This document shows, in pieces, positions 1-7,585 of a stretch of DNA of 33,261 nt; the stretch's first letter is position 1, and each line of letters opens with the position of its first letter. The notes under the pieces are model-generated. The model was not told the DNA's origin, ran no database searches, and worked only from the letters and a program-made list of their open reading frames with translations. Source of the DNA: Alphaproteobacteria bacterium (lineage in GTDB: Bacteria > Pseudomonadota > Alphaproteobacteria > CACIAM-22H2); the NCBI GenBank assembly GCA_016793165.1, contig JAEULA010000122.1, positions 1-33,261 of the forward strand, read 5' to 3'. A program made the translations under genes and the position numbers.

Positions 1-50
1 GGGCGTAGGTGGTGCGCAGCGCCGGATCAGGGCGTCAGCGCCGGCGCGAA

Positions 51-224
51 TCTCCCCCTGGCGCGCGCTGTCGCGCGCGCCTGTCCCCCTCATTCGAGGG
101 GGACGTTGGCGGTAGTGCGCGGCCCAACCGTCCCCCTCGAACGAGGAGGACAGCTAGGATAGCGCTGCCCCGACCGTCCCCCTCGAATGAGGGGGACAGG
201 CCGCGAAGCGGCCAGGGGGAGAGT
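51..224. repeat. Family A palindromic element, copy 1 (long form)
   Basis: The element opens with CTCCCCCTGGC and closes with the reverse complement GCCAGGGGGAG, an 11-base inverted repeat. Just inside each end is a GC-only hairpin: GGCGCGCG/CGCGCGCC on the left and GGCCGC-GAA-GCGGCC on the right. The interior holds three hairpins of the type GTCCCCCTC-tetraloop-GAGGGGGAC, at 83-104, 130-151 (one mismatch) and 176-197. Copies 2 and 3 have only two core hairpins, so this copy looks expanded by one unit. There is no open reading frame of its own and no obvious target-site duplication. The stop codon of the neighbouring DUF559 gene touches its right edge. It resembles REP/MITE-type non-autonomous repeats; that class is an inference. 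Confidence 0.85.
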
Positions 225-583
225 CATTCCCCCGCCGCCGCCACGATCCCCGCCACCACACCGACAAGATCATCGAACGCGTCCTCGTTTCGGATCCGGA
301 CCACCCGGATCCCGCACCGCGCGTTGAACGCATCCCGCGCCACATCCCGCCGCTGCTCGGCCTCCCCGTCATGCGCCGCGCCATTCAGCTCGACCGCCAG
401 CCTGGCGTGCGCGCAATAGAAGTCGACGACATACGGCCCGACGCCATGCTGCCGCCGAAACCGCAGCCCGTCGTCGCGACGCCCGCGCAGGGCACCCCAC
501 AGCAGCCGCTCGGCACGCGGTGCATCGCGACGCAACTCGCGCCGTCGGTCGCGAAGCGCCGGTCGATCGTGGATCTTGCCCAT
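224..583 (-). CDS. DUF559 domain endonuclease-like protein
   Basis: A 119-residue protein matching the DUF559 family, which has a Vsr/very-short-patch-repair-like PD-(D/E)xK fold. Visible family features are the ERLLW helix (about residues 25-29), the FRRQHGVGPYVVDFYC strand pair with Asp54, and the central VELNGAAH segment with Glu65 and His71. Most relatives I recall read VELDG here, so Asn67 in place of Asp is a departure that may affect metal binding. The length is normal for stand-alone members. The gene lies between two family A palindromes: its stop codon abuts copy 1 and its start is 56 bases from copy 2. No good Shine-Dalgarno sequence precedes the ATG. DNA nuclease or repair activity is inferred from the fold; the biological role of the family is not established. 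Confidence 0.85.
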   Translation of the reverse strand: MGKIHDRPALRDRRRELRRDAPRAERLLWGALRGRRDDGLRFRRQHGVGPYVVDFYCAHARLAVELNGAAHDGEAEQRRDVARDAFNARCGIRVVRIRNEDAFDDLVGVVAGIVAAAGE

Positions 584-639
584 GCCTGGAGTGTCGGGAC
601 TCTGCCGGTCGGGTCGAAACGGGCATCGGCGCTACCACT

Positions 640-759
640 CTCCCCCTGGCCGCTTCGCGGCCTGTCCCCCTCATTCGAGGGGACAGTTCCGGTAGCGCTA
701 CCCCAACCGTCTCCCTCGAATGCGGGGACAGGCGCGCGCGAAGCGCGCGCCAGGGGGAG
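640..759. repeat. Family A palindromic element, copy 2
   Basis: Same architecture as the copy at 51-224: CTCCCCCTGGC at the left, GCCAGGGGGAG at the right, a left arm hairpin GGCCGC-TTC-GCGGCC, two core CCCTC/GAGGG hairpins, and a right arm hairpin GGCGCGCGC-GAA-GCGCGCGCC. The core stems here carry single-base losses (ATTCGAGGGGAC instead of five or six G). It sits in the gap between the DUF559 start and the SDR gene at 835, so it may also lie in the 5' region of either transcript. Confidence 0.85.
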
Positions 760-834
760 CGTCGTCCCACCGCCGATCGCCGTGCCCATATCGCTGCTTG
801 AGTCCCGCCCCGATTGCCCCGACAGTTCCCCGCC

Positions 835-1596
835 ATGGACGACCTCAAGGACAAGCGCGTGCTCGTCACCGGTGCGAGCACCGGCATCGGCGCCGCGGTC
901 GCGATCGGGTTCGGCGCCGCCGGTGCTGCCGTCGGCGTGCACTACAACGCCAGCCGCGCGGAGGCCGAGGCGGTCGCGGCGACGATCCGGAATGCGGGCG
1001 GCCGCGCCGAGCTGCTGCAGGCCGATGTGCGCGACGGGGCGGCGACCCGGGCCCTGATCCATCAGGCGGCGACCGCGCTCGGCGGGCTTGACGTGCTCAT
1101 CAACAACGCCGGCCACGTCATCAAGCGTACGCTGCTCGACGACCTCGACGAGGCGCTGTTCGACGAGCTCGTCGACCTCAACATGCGCTCGGTCTTCGTC
1201 GCCACGCAGGAGGCCGTGCGTCTCTTCGTCAAGCAGGGCCACGGCAACATCATCAACACGACATCGATCTCGGCGCGCATGGGCGGCGGCCCGGGAGTCG
1301 CGCTCTATGCCGGCACCAAGGGCTTCGTCTCCGCCTTCACGCGCAACGTCGCGCGCGAGCTCGCCCCCAAGGGCATCCGGTGCAACGCGGTGTCGCCCGG
1401 CGTCATCGAGACGCCCCTGCACGCGCGGCTCACCGCGCCGACGATCATGGAGACCATGCGCCAGGCCGTGCCAATGGGCCGCCTCGGCGTGCCCGAGGAA
1501 TGCGTCGGCGCCTATCTCTATTTCGCCTCGGACAGGCTGTCGGGCTACGTGACCGGACAGGTGCTCGAGGTCAACGGCGGACAGTTGATGGTGTGA
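835..1596 (+). CDS. SDR family NAD(P)-dependent oxidoreductase
   Basis: A 253-residue classical short-chain dehydrogenase/reductase. The cofactor motif TGASTGIG is at residues 12-19, NNAG at 90-93, the catalytic Ser at about 144, and Tyr158-x-x-x-Lys162 completes the active site. The C-terminal GQVLEVNGG segment is typical of FabG-like members. I chose the ATG at 835 because it begins the conserved first strand; a TTG at 814 in frame would add seven residues without family support. No strong ribosome site is visible. The stop overlaps the start of the next gene by one base (TGATG), so the two are translationally coupled and probably act on the same substrate, likely a sugar, polyol or sugar acid. 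The exact substrate cannot be read from the sequence. Confidence 0.93.
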   Translation: MDDLKDKRVLVTGASTGIGAAVAIGFGAAGAAVGVHYNASRAEAEAVAATIRNAGGRAELLQADVRDGAATRALIHQAATALGGLDVLINNAGHVIKRTLLDDLDEALFDELVDLNMRSVFVATQEAVRLFVKQGHGNIINTTSISARMGGGPGVALYAGTKGFVSAFTRNVARELAPKGIRCNAVSPGVIETPLHARLTAPTIMETMRQAVPMGRLGVPEECVGAYLYFASDRLSGYVTGQVLEVNGGQLMV

Positions 1597-2435
1597 TGCG
1601 CGATCTCTCGAAACATCCCGAGCTCCTCTCGATCAACCACGCGACCGTGCGCATGCAGTGCACGCTGCCGCAGCTGGTCGACCTCTGCGCGCGCAAGGGC
1701 GTGCGGGCCATCGCCACCTGGCGCGACAAGATCGCCGATCACGGCATCGAGGCCTCGGCGCGGCTGATCCGCGACGCGGGCCTCCGCGTCACCGGCCATT
1801 GCCGCGCCGGGCTGTTCGCGGCGAACACGGCCGAGGAGCGCAAGGCGATCCTCGCCGAGAACTGTCGCGCCCTCGACGAGGCCGCGGCGGTGGGGGCGGA
1901 GAGCCTCTGCGTCATCGGCGGCGGCCTGCCCAAGGGATCGCGCGACATTGCGGGCGCGCATGAACAGGTGCGCGACGGCCTTGCCGCGATGCTGGAGCAC
2001 GCGCGCAGGGTCGGCGTGAAGATCGGCCTCGAGCCGCTGCACCCGATGTACGCCGCCGACCGCGCCTGCGTGAACACGATGAAGCACGCCAACGACCTGT
2101 GCGACGCGCTTGGGCCGGGCATCGGCATCCTGGTCGACGTCTATCACGTGTGGTGGGACCCCGAGCTGCCCGCCGAGATCGCCCGCGCGGGCCGCGCCGG
2201 CCGCATCCTCGGCTTCCATGTCTGCGACTGGCTGGTGCCGATGCGCGACATGCTGCTCGATCGCGGCATGATGGGCGACGGCGTCATCGACATCCCGCGC
2301 ATCCGCGGCCTGGTCGAAGGCGCCGGCTACCGCGGCAGCGTCGAGGTCGAGATCTTCTCGGCGGAGAACTGGTGGAAGCGGGACGCGGGCGAGGTGTTCG
2401 ACGTGTGCAAGCAGCGTTATGCGACGGTGTGCTGA
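1596..2435 (+). CDS. Sugar phosphate isomerase/epimerase family TIM-barrel protein
   Basis: A 279-residue protein of the xylose-isomerase-like TIM-barrel (AP endonuclease 2) superfamily, which includes tagatose/inosose/hydroxypyruvate isomerases and 3-dehydroshikimate dehydratases. The four metal ligands expected in the family can be placed: Glu146 (LEPLH), Asp181 with His184 (LVDVYHVWWD), His208 (GFHVCDW) and Glu252 (VEVEIF). The ATG at 1596 overlaps the stop of the upstream SDR by one base, fixing the start and indicating coupled expression. An SDR plus a TIM-barrel isomerase is a common pairing in catabolism of inositol-like or rare sugars, in which the ketone made by the dehydrogenase is isomerised. 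Fold assignment is secure; substrate is not. Confidence 0.92.
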   Translation: MRDLSKHPELLSINHATVRMQCTLPQLVDLCARKGVRAIATWRDKIADHGIEASARLIRDAGLRVTGHCRAGLFAANTAEERKAILAENCRALDEAAAVGAESLCVIGGGLPKGSRDIAGAHEQVRDGLAAMLEHARRVGVKIGLEPLHPMYAADRACVNTMKHANDLCDALGPGIGILVDVYHVWWDPELPAEIARAGRAGRILGFHVCDWLVPMRDMLLDRGMMGDGVIDIPRIRGLVEGAGYRGSVEVEIFSAENWWKRDAGEVFDVCKQRYATVC

Positions 2436-2450
2436 CGGAGCACGTGTTCC

Positions 2451-2474
2451 GGAAGCGGTGTCGGGGACACTTCC
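2451..2474. terminator. Hairpin between convergent genes, possible terminator
   Basis: GGAA and GTGTC pair with GACAC and TTCC across a GGG loop, with a three-base bulge on the left side. It lies 15 bases past the stop of the TIM-barrel gene and 15 bases before the stop of the converging minus-strand gene, where a bidirectional terminator is expected. There is no run of T on either side, so an intrinsic terminator is not certain. Confidence 0.4.
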
Positions 2475-2488
2475 TGCAATCCTTCGAA

Positions 2489-3628
2489 TCAAGGCCGCCG
2501 AAGGACGAGCAGTGCGGGCAATGTGCTCAAGAGGAGCAGCATGGGCGCCGGCACTGGAACGTTATGCCCGTCGACTTCACCGAAGATCACGCCGGTCCCA
2601 GTCCATGGATCGCTAGTCGTGAAGCCGGACGTCGCATCGAATCCGATGGGCGACGTCGAGAATAGGAAACCAGGCAGAAGATCGCTCGTTCCGTCGACGA
2701 TCGAGAGCATATTGCCGAGGTCGTAGGCCGACGGGAAGCTCAGCCACTGGACGAGATCGACAGCGATGTAGAGATCGTCGACGCCGAGAGAGTCGAAGAT
2801 CATCGGGACGAGATATTCGGCACCGCCGGTGAAGGCTTCATTCATGACTCCAAGTTCGCCATGCGCCAGCGAACCGGGCTCCCCGACGACGTAGGCGAGG
2901 GTCATGTCCGAGAAATACGGATCGCCGAGGGTCACGCGCAGCCGGTAGTCGGTGGCCGGCAGCGTGTCCCCACCCGGGAGGGGCTTTGGCGGCAGCGCTC
3001 CGCCGACCTTCTTCGCCTGTTTCCCGGCGGGCACGCCGGGCACCGCGGCCGTCGTGCCGTCCGGGTAGCTCGCCTCGACGAAGTTGATCACGGCCGGCCC
3101 GCCGAGGACGGCCGGGTCGTAGGACCAACCGGCGGGAATTGCGGCTCGGACATGCGAGGCCTTGGCGCTGATCGTTGCGGCGCCGGCGGCCGGGACGACG
3201 ACCTGCCACGAGTAGACATCGTGGTGGCCCGGATGGGCGATGACCAGGGCTCCGGCCTTTGCCACCGGTGCGCCGAGCGCATACGCGCCCGCATTCATCG
3301 ACACGGGTGCGGCCGGATTGGGCGCCGCTTCGCCCGCGTCCGGCGCGGGTGCGAGGTGCTGCAGATCGAAGGAGAGGTTCTTCACGGCGCCGGCAGCGAC
3401 AGCCGGGCTGGTGGGCGCGATCAGCCAATTCGGGCCGCAGCGATTTGGACCGGCCTCCGCCGCGGCCGGCACGATTCCCCAGTTCCAACTCGACACCGCG
3501 CAACCAAGGGGTCCGACCCCCGGTCCGGCGCCGGCATTGACGATCGCACCGGGCGCCGGTACGGCGGCGAGGAGCCCGAATGCAAGCGCGCTGATTCCGA
3601 GACGAGTCCGCAATCGGTTCGCTGACAT
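2489..3628 (-). CDS. Exported protein with C-terminal VPxPA/PEP-CTERM-like sorting tail
   Basis: A 379-residue protein of unknown function. The N-terminus (MSANRLRTRLGISALAFGLLAAVPAPGA) has the charged, hydrophobic and Ala-rich cleavage regions of a Sec signal peptide. The C-terminus reads VPVPAP, then a hydrophobic stretch of about 15 residues, then LRRP, which is the three-part layout of VPLPA/PEP-CTERM tails cut by exosortases. The body is rich in Gly, Ala and Pro, has few charges and two Cys near residues 43 and 63, and looks like a beta-rich extracellular protein. I start at the ATG at 3628 because GGAGAGG lies just upstream; two further ATGs upstream lack such a site. No exosortase is present in the window. 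The sorting assignment is by pattern and moderately sure. Confidence 0.8.
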   Translation of the reverse strand: MSANRLRTRLGISALAFGLLAAVPAPGAIVNAGAGPGVGPLGCAVSSWNWGIVPAAAEAGPNRCGPNWLIAPTSPAVAAGAVKNLSFDLQHLAPAPDAGEAAPNPAAPVSMNAGAYALGAPVAKAGALVIAHPGHHDVYSWQVVVPAAGAATISAKASHVRAAIPAGWSYDPAVLGGPAVINFVEASYPDGTTAAVPGVPAGKQAKKVGGALPPKPLPGGDTLPATDYRLRVTLGDPYFSDMTLAYVVGEPGSLAHGELGVMNEAFTGGAEYLVPMIFDSLGVDDLYIAVDLVQWLSFPSAYDLGNMLSIVDGTSDLLPGFLFSTSPIGFDATSGFTTSDPWTGTGVIFGEVDGHNVPVPAPMLLLLSTLPALLVLRRP

Positions 3629-4107
3629 GGCATACCTCTCCATATCGCGTCCGCCTGGACGACGTACCACCGCACTCTGGTTGTCTATCGAGCCGAGTCA
3701 AATCAATTGACGGTGACCGCAGGGTTTCGCCCTTTCGAGACTCAGCGTTTCCCCGCCGCTTGATTCTCTCGATTGAAATCGTGGTGACGCAGAGAACTGA
3801 GCGCCGCGGTGCATGTTTCTGGCGCAATGCCATTGCATCCTCCACCTTAGTGCACGGTCTGGGCATCCCTTCTCCAGATCGGCCCGTTTCGACGCGCTTG
3901 TCTCGGCGGCGCGGCGGTGCGAGGGGCAGGACGCTGCAATGCGCGCCGCGTGCAAGAGCGCCACTCGGGTCATCGTCGGCGTCACCCCCGTCCGGGCATC
4001 TGCCCTGACACCAATGCCTCCACTCCCTTGACGCACGCCGCGCCCTCCGGCGGTATTGACGTGTCTTCGCTTTCGAGCCGTGCCCCATGCACGCCATGGA
4101 GGGGATC
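3629..4107. other. Intergenic region between divergent genes
   Basis: About 480 bases separate the CTERM-type gene (minus) from the substrate-binding protein gene (plus). It is less GC-rich than the surrounding coding DNA. A TTGACG at 4028 could be a -35 element for the plus-strand gene, but the nearest -10-like TATTGA is 20 bases further on, which is too far for a confident sigma-70 promoter. Short reading frames here show no family likeness or codon bias. I see no repeats of family A or B in it. Confidence 0.6.
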
Positions 4108-5091
4108 ATGAGGCGACGGTATGTCATGGCGCTGGGAGGCGCCGTCGCGGCGCTGCAGCAGAGCGGCGCGCTCGCCCAGTCGCGCGCGAGGACTCCGAGA
4201 GTCGGATATCTCTGGCACGCAGGGAGCGCCGAGGAGGAGGAGCCCTACTTCAGCGCTCTGCGCGACGGGTTCGCGCGGCTGTCCTACGTCGAGGGCCGCA
4301 CCGTCGAGTTGATCCACCGCTTTCCCAATGAGGATCCGGCACGGTTCCTCGCGATGGCCGAAGAGCTGGTCGCGCAGCGCGTAGATGTCTTGATGGGTGG
4401 CGGGGCCACCGCCCCTTTCCTCAAGCGGGCCACCTCCCGCATTCCGATCGTGTTCATGTTCGTGGCCGATCCAGTCGGCATGGGGCTCGCCGACAGCCTC
4501 GCCCGGCCCGGCGGCAACGCGACCGGACTGACGAACTTCGGGCGCGATATCGCGGGCAAGCGGCTGCAGATCCTCCAGCAGCTCGTTCCGGGGATCACCC
4601 GTGTCGGCTTCGTCGTGAACCCGAGCCTTCCCGCAACTCGGCTCTATGTGGACGTCATGACCGACGCGGCCGGGCGACTGGGGTTGAGTCTGCATGTCTT
4701 CGGTGCGAATTCGATCGAGGAGTTCGAGCCGACTTTCGACGCGATGGTCAAGGCGGGCATGCAGGCCGTCACCCTTGCGCAGGGCGGGACGGCATTCCAG
4801 GCCCGTGCCCTGACTCCTCGATTGGCGCTCGCGCGCAGGCTGCCGCTGCTGTCCTACTCGCGCGAGACGTTCGAGCACGGCGCACTGGCATCCTACGGGC
4901 CGTCGAATGTCGAGGCCGTGATCCGGTCCACCGTGTTCGTCGACAAGATCCTGCGGGGCGCGAAGCCTGCGGAGATCCCCGTCGAGCAGCCGACGACGCT
5001 CGAACTTCTGATCAATCTGAAGACCGCGCAGGCGCTCGGCCTCAGCATCGCCGACCATCTCCGCCAGGCCGCGTCCGAGGTGGTTGATTAG
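4108..5091 (+). CDS. Orphan ABC transporter substrate-binding protein (ABC_sub_bind family)
   Basis: A 327-residue periplasmic binding protein of the ABC_sub_bind family (PF04392 type), which is greatly expanded in some alphaproteobacteria. The N-terminus MRRRYVMALGGAVAAL followed by ALAQS matches the usual MKRREF-LLGGAAA-ARAQ export signal of this family. Family landmarks follow: VGYLWHAGSAEEEEPYFSALRDGF, the VLMGGGATA segment, IPIVFMFVADPVGMGLADSLARPGGNATGL, and LQILQQLVPGITRVGFVVNP. The ATG at 4108 is preferred over two upstream ATGs because GGAGGGG lies immediately before it. No permease or ATPase gene is adjacent, so the transporter partner, if any, is encoded elsewhere. The ligand is unknown. 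Confidence 0.93.
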   Translation: MRRRYVMALGGAVAALQQSGALAQSRARTPRVGYLWHAGSAEEEEPYFSALRDGFARLSYVEGRTVELIHRFPNEDPARFLAMAEELVAQRVDVLMGGGATAPFLKRATSRIPIVFMFVADPVGMGLADSLARPGGNATGLTNFGRDIAGKRLQILQQLVPGITRVGFVVNPSLPATRLYVDVMTDAAGRLGLSLHVFGANSIEEFEPTFDAMVKAGMQAVTLAQGGTAFQARALTPRLALARRLPLLSYSRETFEHGALASYGPSNVEAVIRSTVFVDKILRGAKPAEIPVEQPTTLELLINLKTAQALGLSIADHLRQAASEVVD

Positions 5092-5345
5092 GACGGCAGT
5101 CGGGTACCGCGGGACGGAGTCATAGCGGGGCTCGATGGTCCACCGGTCGGACTCTCGTCCGCCGAAGATTCGGTTCCGGAGCGTGACCGGACCTCCGCAC
5201 CGCAGCGAGGATTGCCATCTGGTCCTCATAAGCTGGGTCGCGTAGAAAACTTCCCCAGTATTTGATTTCACAAGCTGCATCTCTGCAGTCCGCGGGGCCG
5301 TGGTTCGCTACGCGAAAGGGGGCAGCGTGACACTCGCCTCGCGCT

Positions 5346-6242
5346 TCAGGGCATCAGCTTGTTGGCGGCGGCCCATCGGGTGATGGCATCGCGTGCCGTT
5401 GGTGCGGGGCCCAGGAGGCGTTCCTGCTTCGTGACGTCGGCCACGAAGCGGCCGGTCCTGAAGAACAGGAACATCCGCATCAGGTCATAGCCCAGTTCCG
5501 AGACCAGCCTGATCGGTCGCACCAGCACGCGGAACACGAGCCAGGGGACGACCCAGACCGACAGGGGCCTCCTTGTCACCTCGGTGATCAGTTCGGCGAT
5601 CTCACGCTGGCTCTTCGCGCCATCGCGCCAGCCGATATCGATGGTCTGATTGGTGATTTCGTCCCTGGGACATGTCGCCGCCTTCGCCAGGCACGCCGCC
5701 AGATCGTCGGTCAACACGTAGGACCACCTGGTGGTCCTGTCCCCGACGGCAACGAACCGTCCCGCCTTCGCGCCTTCGGCGACATAGTCCTTGCTCTGAT
5801 CCAGGAATGCCGGCGCGCGGACGAACACATAGGGAATACCGGAGGCCTTGATCAGGTCCTCCGCCACCTTCTTGGCATGGAAATGCGGCACCTCGGACGC
5901 GGCCTCGCAGGCCACGATGCTGAGGAACACGAAGCGCTTCACGCGTGCCCGCGCGGCGGCCTCGATCAGGTTCCTGTTGCCCTGAAAATCCGCTTCGATC
6001 GTCTCCTTCATGTAGCCGTTGGCCGAACTCACCACGACGTCCACGCCCTTGAGCGCGGCGTCCAACGAGGCGACGTCCATCATGTCCCCGCGCATCCACT
6101 CCACGGCCGCGGACGAATCGACCGGTGCGCTCCGCCGCGACATGGCGCGGAGGTCGACCGCACCGTCCCGCTCGAGATGACGAAGGATCTTGCTGCCCAG
6201 AAATCCGGTCGCGCCGACGACGAGAATACTTTGGCTGTGCAT
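5346..6242 (-). CDS. NAD(P)H-binding atypical SDR, NmrA-like
   Basis: A 298-residue atypical short-chain dehydrogenase of the NmrA/NAD(P)-binding-10 kind. The nucleotide-binding motif is ILVVGATGFLGSKIL at residues 6-20, followed by MRGDMMD, the segment VDVVVSSANG, RVKRFVFLS and FHAKKVAEDLIKASGIPYVFVRAPAF. The classical Tyr-x-x-x-Lys pair is replaced by His-x-x-Lys, as in members that bind the cofactor without classical reductase chemistry. The C-terminal third (about residues 220-262) contains hydrophobic stretches around VWVVPWLVFRVLVRPIRLV and MRMFLFF that could contact a membrane. A GGAAGG ribosome site sits 8 bases upstream of the ATG, inside the end of the small upstream frame. Function probably redox sensing, epimerisation or complex assembly; undetermined. 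Confidence 0.9.
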   Translation of the reverse strand: MHSQSILVVGATGFLGSKILRHLERDGAVDLRAMSRRSAPVDSSAAVEWMRGDMMDVASLDAALKGVDVVVSSANGYMKETIEADFQGNRNLIEAAARARVKRFVFLSIVACEAASEVPHFHAKKVAEDLIKASGIPYVFVRAPAFLDQSKDYVAEGAKAGRFVAVGDRTTRWSYVLTDDLAACLAKAATCPRDEITNQTIDIGWRDGAKSQREIAELITEVTRRPLSVWVVPWLVFRVLVRPIRLVSELGYDLMRMFLFFRTGRFVADVTKQERLLGPAPTARDAITRWAAANKLMP

Positions 6243-6247
6243 CGAGC

Positions 6248-6493
6248 CTACCTTCCAAGGGTTGGCGGCTGCGTCGTCGTCACGCGCAGCAGGATAGCGC
6301 GCGCATGGCGCGGCCGATCGATCCGGGTGATGAGCCGGAAGATGTGATCGGCCACAGGAGATCCTCTCAGGAACCGGACCGGCGGCACGTCGCCAGCGGG
6401 CTCCAGGTCAGCCTCCAAAATCATGCCTTGAGCCAAGATGCATCCATCGCTCTGTCGATCGGCGCCCGTTGCCAGTGACGCGATTGTCTTCAT
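6248..6493 (-). CDS. Possible small protein, 81 residues, unknown
   Basis: This frame fills the gap between the MetE-like gene (ends 6533) and the NmrA-like SDR (starts 6242), and its stop is only 5 bases before that SDR start, which would fit an operon. Codon use is reasonable for this genome but weaker than in the neighbours. The product (MKTIASLATGADRQSDGC...) has a segment FLRGSPVADHIFRLITRIDRPRHARAILLRV that could form helices. I recognise no family. No Shine-Dalgarno sequence precedes the ATG. It may be a genuine small gene or chance coding in a leader. Confidence 0.35.
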   Translation of the reverse strand: MKTIASLATGADRQSDGCILAQGMILEADLEPAGDVPPVRFLRGSPVADHIFRLITRIDRPRHARAILLRVTTTQPPTLGR

Positions 6494-6532
6494 CGGCGCG
6501 CTGTACGCGAACAGGAGGGGGAGTCGATCGGT

Positions 6533-7585
6533 TCATCGATGGCGATCACGAAGCGTCCGTGCCGCCGCCACCTCGTTGCACAGCTTGGCGTAGACCTCGT
6601 CGATGTCGACGCGCGCGGCCGATCCCGGGGCGAAGCCGCAATCGGGGTTGAGGGTGATGCGGGACTTGTCGGTGTGCTGCATCGCCTGCTCGACGCGCGC
6701 GACGATCGTCTCGGGCGTGTCGACTTCGCCGGGGGTGACGCTCACGCAGCCCAGGCCGATCTCGAAGTCCTCGCGCAGGCCGCGCAGCACGGCGGCGTCG
6801 CCCGCACCGGCCGAGGTGAATTCCATGGTCAGGTGCCGGACCTTGAGCGCGTTGAGGTGGGGGAGGATGCGCTCGAAGCCGCCTTCGTGCTGCTTCTCGC
6901 CGCGCACGCGCGCACCCGCTCGGCGGCAGAGATGGACGGCGAAGTTGAGCGTCGGGAACCCGGCGACGACGGCGTTGACCATGTCGACGGCGAAGGCGGC
7001 GGCGCGCTCGGGATCGTCGTATTGCGCGCGGACCTTGGGGTCGACGAAGAGGCAGAGATGCGGGTCGTCGATCTGGACGATGTCGGCGCCGGAGGCCGCG
7101 ATCAGCTCGATCTCGCGGCGCAGGATCGGCACGCAGTCGCGCACGAAGTCGTCGCGGTCGGGATAGGCCTTGCGCGAGCGCACGGGGTCCCACAGCCGCT
7201 CGCCGAGCAGTGCAGGGGCGGGCAGGGTGATCTTCACCTGCCGCGTGGTGAGCTTGCGCACAAAGCTCGCTTCGCGCGCGATAAATCCCGGGCTCGAGGA
7301 GGCGAGGCGGTCGACGACGGTGGTCCAGGGGCGGCCGTCGATCGGGTTGACGCCCCTGGCGAAGCCGTGCGCCAGCTCGGCGATGACGCCGATATAGGAG
7401 TGGCGGCGCCATTCGCCGTCGGTGACGACGTCGAGCCCGGCGCGCTCCTGCATGGCGATCGCGTAGGCGACGGCGCGGTCCATCGCCACGTCGTCCTCGG
7501 GGCCGCGGCGCTCGAGCAAGTCGCGCACGAATTGCGGGCGCGGCAGCGAGCCGACGACGGAGGCGGGAAACAGCGGGGTTGTCAT
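6533..7585 (-). CDS. Cobalamin-independent methionine synthase (MetE C-terminal) family methyltransferase
   Basis: A 350-residue protein corresponding only to the catalytic C-terminal barrel of MetE; full MetE is about twice as long, so the N-terminal barrel is absent as in the short MetE-like family. The zinc ligands can be placed: His218 and Cys220 (FAVHLCRRAG), Glu255 (MEFTSAG) and Cys316 (LNPDCGF). The N-terminus VVGSLPRP and the segment VTDGEWRR, and VQIDDPHL, match the substrate-binding loops of the family. Chemistry is therefore zinc-activated thiol methylation, but the methyl donor may not be methyltetrahydrofolate-polyglutamate. The ATG overlaps the stop of the upstream nucleotidyltransferase by four bases (ATGA), so the two are translationally coupled. 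Confidence 0.92.
   Translation of the reverse strand: MTTPLFPASVVGSLPRPQFVRDLLERRGPEDDVAMDRAVAYAIAMQERAGLDVVTDGEWRRHSYIGVIAELAHGFARGVNPIDGRPWTTVVDRLASSSPGFIAREASFVRKLTTRQVKITLPAPALLGERLWDPVRSRKAYPDRDDFVRDCVPILRREIELIAASGADIVQIDDPHLCLFVDPKVRAQYDDPERAAAFAVDMVNAVVAGFPTLNFAVHLCRRAGARVRGEKQHEGGFERILPHLNALKVRHLTMEFTSAGAGDAAVLRGLREDFEIGLGCVSVTPGEVDTPETIVARVEQAMQHTDKSRITLNPDCGFAPGSAARVDIDEVYAKLCNEVAAARTLRDRHR

Noticed and set aside
1..50. End of another gene at the window edge
   Set aside because: Fifty bases without a recognisable motif; none of the frames can be assigned.
51..224. Regularly spaced CCCCCTC/GAGGGGG hairpins as a CRISPR array
   Set aside because: Only three short palindromic cores with similar, non-unique intervening sequence; no cas genes and no consistent repeat-spacer layout.
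5148..5161. CGGAC-TCTC-GTCCG hairpin as terminator of the binding-protein gene
   Set aside because: Stem of only five pairs with no T-run, and such short GC stems are expected often by chance in this composition.
6533..7585. Housekeeping methionine synthase metE
   Set aside because: Only the C-terminal catalytic half is present and the gene is coupled to a nucleotidyltransferase; this fits the short MetE-like family rather than full MetE.
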